Positions 6,908 through 7,769 of a DNA stretch of 7,769 bases are shown in pieces. Below the pieces are notes generated by a model. The model saw only the letters and a list, made by a program, of their open reading frames with translations. It was not told the origin of the DNA and ran no database searches. Position numbers and translations under genes: made by a program. Source of the stretch: Clostridium sp. CAG:1024 (GTDB taxonomy: Bacteria; Bacillota; Clostridia; Christensenellales; CAG-138); the NCBI GenBank assembly GCA_000432015.1, contig HF985366.1, forward strand, positions 1-7,769, written 5' to 3'. The first letter of the stretch is position 1; each line of letters starts with the position of its first letter.

Positions 6908-7558
6908 TCACGGCAGGGTGATGAGCTCCGGCGCGGGCGTCGGTGTGGGCGTCGCCATGGGCAGCGGGCTTTGATTCGGGTCTGGCGTTCGGAGCGCATC
7001 GACGGACGGACGTTCCTCCAGCAATTCGATCTCGGACAGATACCAGCGCTCTCCGTTATTCACAAAATGGAGTTTATAGCGTCCGCTCGTCCATTCCGGA
7101 ACGGGATAATCGGCGGACGTTTTCCCCTCCTCGATGAGATCGGGGGAGATCGCGCCCTTGATCGATACGATTTCCACGGCGGTCACGGTCGCTGTCTGCG
7201 ACCACGGCGCGACGGAGATGTTCTCCACATCGAGGTCGTAGTTATACGAGCTGATCGTATAGTTTTTATACCGGTCGTCGTCCAGCCGTGCATCTTTGTT
7301 GATGCAGGCGAGCAGAAAGTATTCCTCAAGCGCTGCGCGATCCTCACCGCCGAGGATGCAGGCCGCCCGAAGCGACATGCCCTCCGACGCAAGGATGTAC
7401 AGATTGCTCATGCGCGCCGCCGTGAAAAACGCAAACGCGCAGACCATGACGCCGGCGATGACGAGCATCAGTGTGCGCACGATATACAGCATGGTTCTCC
7501 GCGCCGTATGGATGCGCATGTATTCTCTTTTTTCGCGTGCCGCGGCTCCTCGCTCCAT
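6908..7558 (-). CDS. Membrane-anchored protein of unknown function with Pro/Thr tail
   Basis: The product is not recognised. The 216-residue protein has a short Arg-rich cytoplasmic start and one hydrophobic segment (about 23-48, MLYIVRTLMLVIAGVMVCAF and on), with no cleavage or lipobox motif, suggesting a signal anchor with the C-terminus outside. The exported part (about 50-185) begins with helices containing LEEYFLLACIN and continues with alternating strands (TISSYNYDLDVENISVAPW, TATVTAVEIVSIKG, GRYKLHFVNNGERWYLSEIELLEE). This helix-then-sheet layout resembles NTF2/SnoaL-like extracytoplasmic domains, a weak structural guess. The last 25 residues are a low-complexity tail with PTPTPAP. The ATG at 7558 is chosen because AAAGGAG lies 7 nt upstream; an ATG 42 nt further up (7600) lies upstream of the likely transcript start. 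The gene heads the dus-greA operon. Confidence 0.75.
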   Translation of the reverse strand: MERGAAAREKREYMRIHTARRTMLYIVRTLMLVIAGVMVCAFAFFTAARMSNLYILASEGMSLRAACILGGEDRAALEEYFLLACINKDARLDDDRYKNYTISSYNYDLDVENISVAPWSQTATVTAVEIVSIKGAISPDLIEEGKTSADYPVPEWTSGRYKLHFVNNGERWYLSEIELLEERPSVDALRTPDPNQSPLPMATPTPTPAPELITLP

Positions 7559-7565
7559 TGGCTCA

Positions 7566-7572
7566 CTCCTTT
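7566..7572 (-). promoter_or_regulatory. Ribosome binding site deciding the start of the anchored protein
   Basis: AAAGGAG on the minus strand sits 7 nt before the ATG at 7558. It supports a 216-residue product rather than the longer in-frame form. Confidence 0.75.
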
Positions 7573-7579
7573 GCCTGTC

Positions 7580-7608
7580 ATGATACCATATTCGGCGCAC
7601 GCTTGCAA
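7580..7608 (-). promoter_or_regulatory. Sigma-70-type promoter with extended -10 for the dus operon
   Basis: On the minus strand the -35 box TTGCAA (7608-7603) is followed after exactly 17 bp by TATCAT (7585-7580), preceded by TG-G (extended -10). Transcription would start near 7573, leaving a leader of about 15-20 nt that contains the ribosome binding site. It is the only convincing promoter seen upstream of the operon. The ATG at 7600 falls inside it, which argues against the longer start. Confidence 0.65.
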
Positions 7609-7769
7609 ATGGGCAACCCGGTCGGATTTTGCTTCTTCCTTTTCTTTCCGGGAAGAAAAGGGAACGGTTCTTCTTTTCTTTTTAGAAGAAAAGAAACAAA
7701 AGAAAATCCTCTGCGGAACGTATATTTTCCGCTGCTCCTGACGGTCTCGCCAACGTGCAGCGCAAAACG
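7609..7769. other. Gene-free right edge with repeats and a small hairpin
   Basis: No gene can be supported. Besides the purine/pyrimidine hairpins (7638-7695) there is a 6-bp stem GCGGAA (7713-7718) with TTCCGC (7727-7732) around an 8-nt A/T loop. On the minus strand T-rich DNA follows it after about 6 nt, so it could be a weak terminator of a gene beyond the window. A minus-strand frame open from the edge and ending at 7682 (28 codons) could be the tail of such a gene, but nothing in it is recognisable. Confidence 0.35.
7638..7695. repeat. Two tandem hairpins made from one CTTTTCTT/AAGAAAAG word
   Basis: CCTTTTCTT (7638-7646) pairs with AAGAAAAGG (7653-7661), and TTCTTTTCTT (7671-7680) pairs with AAGAAAAGAA (7686-7695). 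The order is pyrimidine, purine, pyrimidine, purine, so each pyrimidine arm could also pair with the purine arm of the other hairpin. The loops are 6 and 5 nt. The block lies just upstream of the promoter of the dus operon. It could be a terminator pair for a gene off the window, or a copy of an interspersed repeat. Confidence 0.6.

Noticed and set aside
1..7769. CRISPR arrays, tRNA or rRNA genes
   Set aside because: No regularly spaced 25-40 bp direct repeats, tRNA cloverleaf motifs (GTTCGA-type arms with an acceptor stem) or rRNA-like stretches were seen on either strand.

Overview
The window looks like the chromosome of a G+C-rich, low-GC-lineage Gram-positive relative (Firmicutes, most likely class Clostridia, plausibly a gut member). 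This rests on three things: strong AGGAGG-type ribosome binding sites, the dus-greA-lysS gene order familiar from Clostridia, and a lipoprotein of the CotH-kinase/lamin-tail type common in that group. The species cannot be named from the sequence. All six protein genes are on the minus strand, so transcription runs from right to left. The long plus-strand reading frames opposite them are shadows produced by the G+C-rich codon use.

In transcription order, the right edge (about 7609-7769) is gene-free and holds two tandem A/T hairpins built from the same purine/pyrimidine word. A good extended -10 promoter (7580-7608) then drives a membrane-anchored protein of unknown function with a Pro/Thr tail (7558-6908). 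This is followed closely by dusB-like tRNA-dihydrouridine synthase (TTG start, 6871-5879) and greA (5860-5390). An intrinsic terminator (5334-5371) sits between greA and lysS, ending only about 15 nt before the lysS ribosome binding site. lysS (5304-3802) is a complete class II lysyl-tRNA synthetase. Together these genes serve tRNA modification, transcript-cleavage rescue of RNA polymerase and tRNA charging, i.e. core information processing.

A hairpin and a possible extended -10 promoter (about 3741-3781) separate lysS from a two-gene unit. The first gene is a GNAT acetyltransferase (3722-3231). The second, overlapping it by 4 bp (ATGA), is a 960-residue secreted lipoprotein with three lamin-tail domains, a chitobiase-type beta-sandwich and a CotH kinase domain (3234-352). 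The unit closes with a clear intrinsic terminator (283-310).

The left edge (1-280) is gene-free, strikingly T-rich on the plus strand, and carries regularly spaced GTC(C/A) words that could be the end of a mobile element lying outside the window. Overall this is a mostly ordinary housekeeping region. The least explained parts are the GNAT-CotH pair, the unknown anchored protein heading the dus operon, the terminator crowding lysS, and the repeats at both edges.
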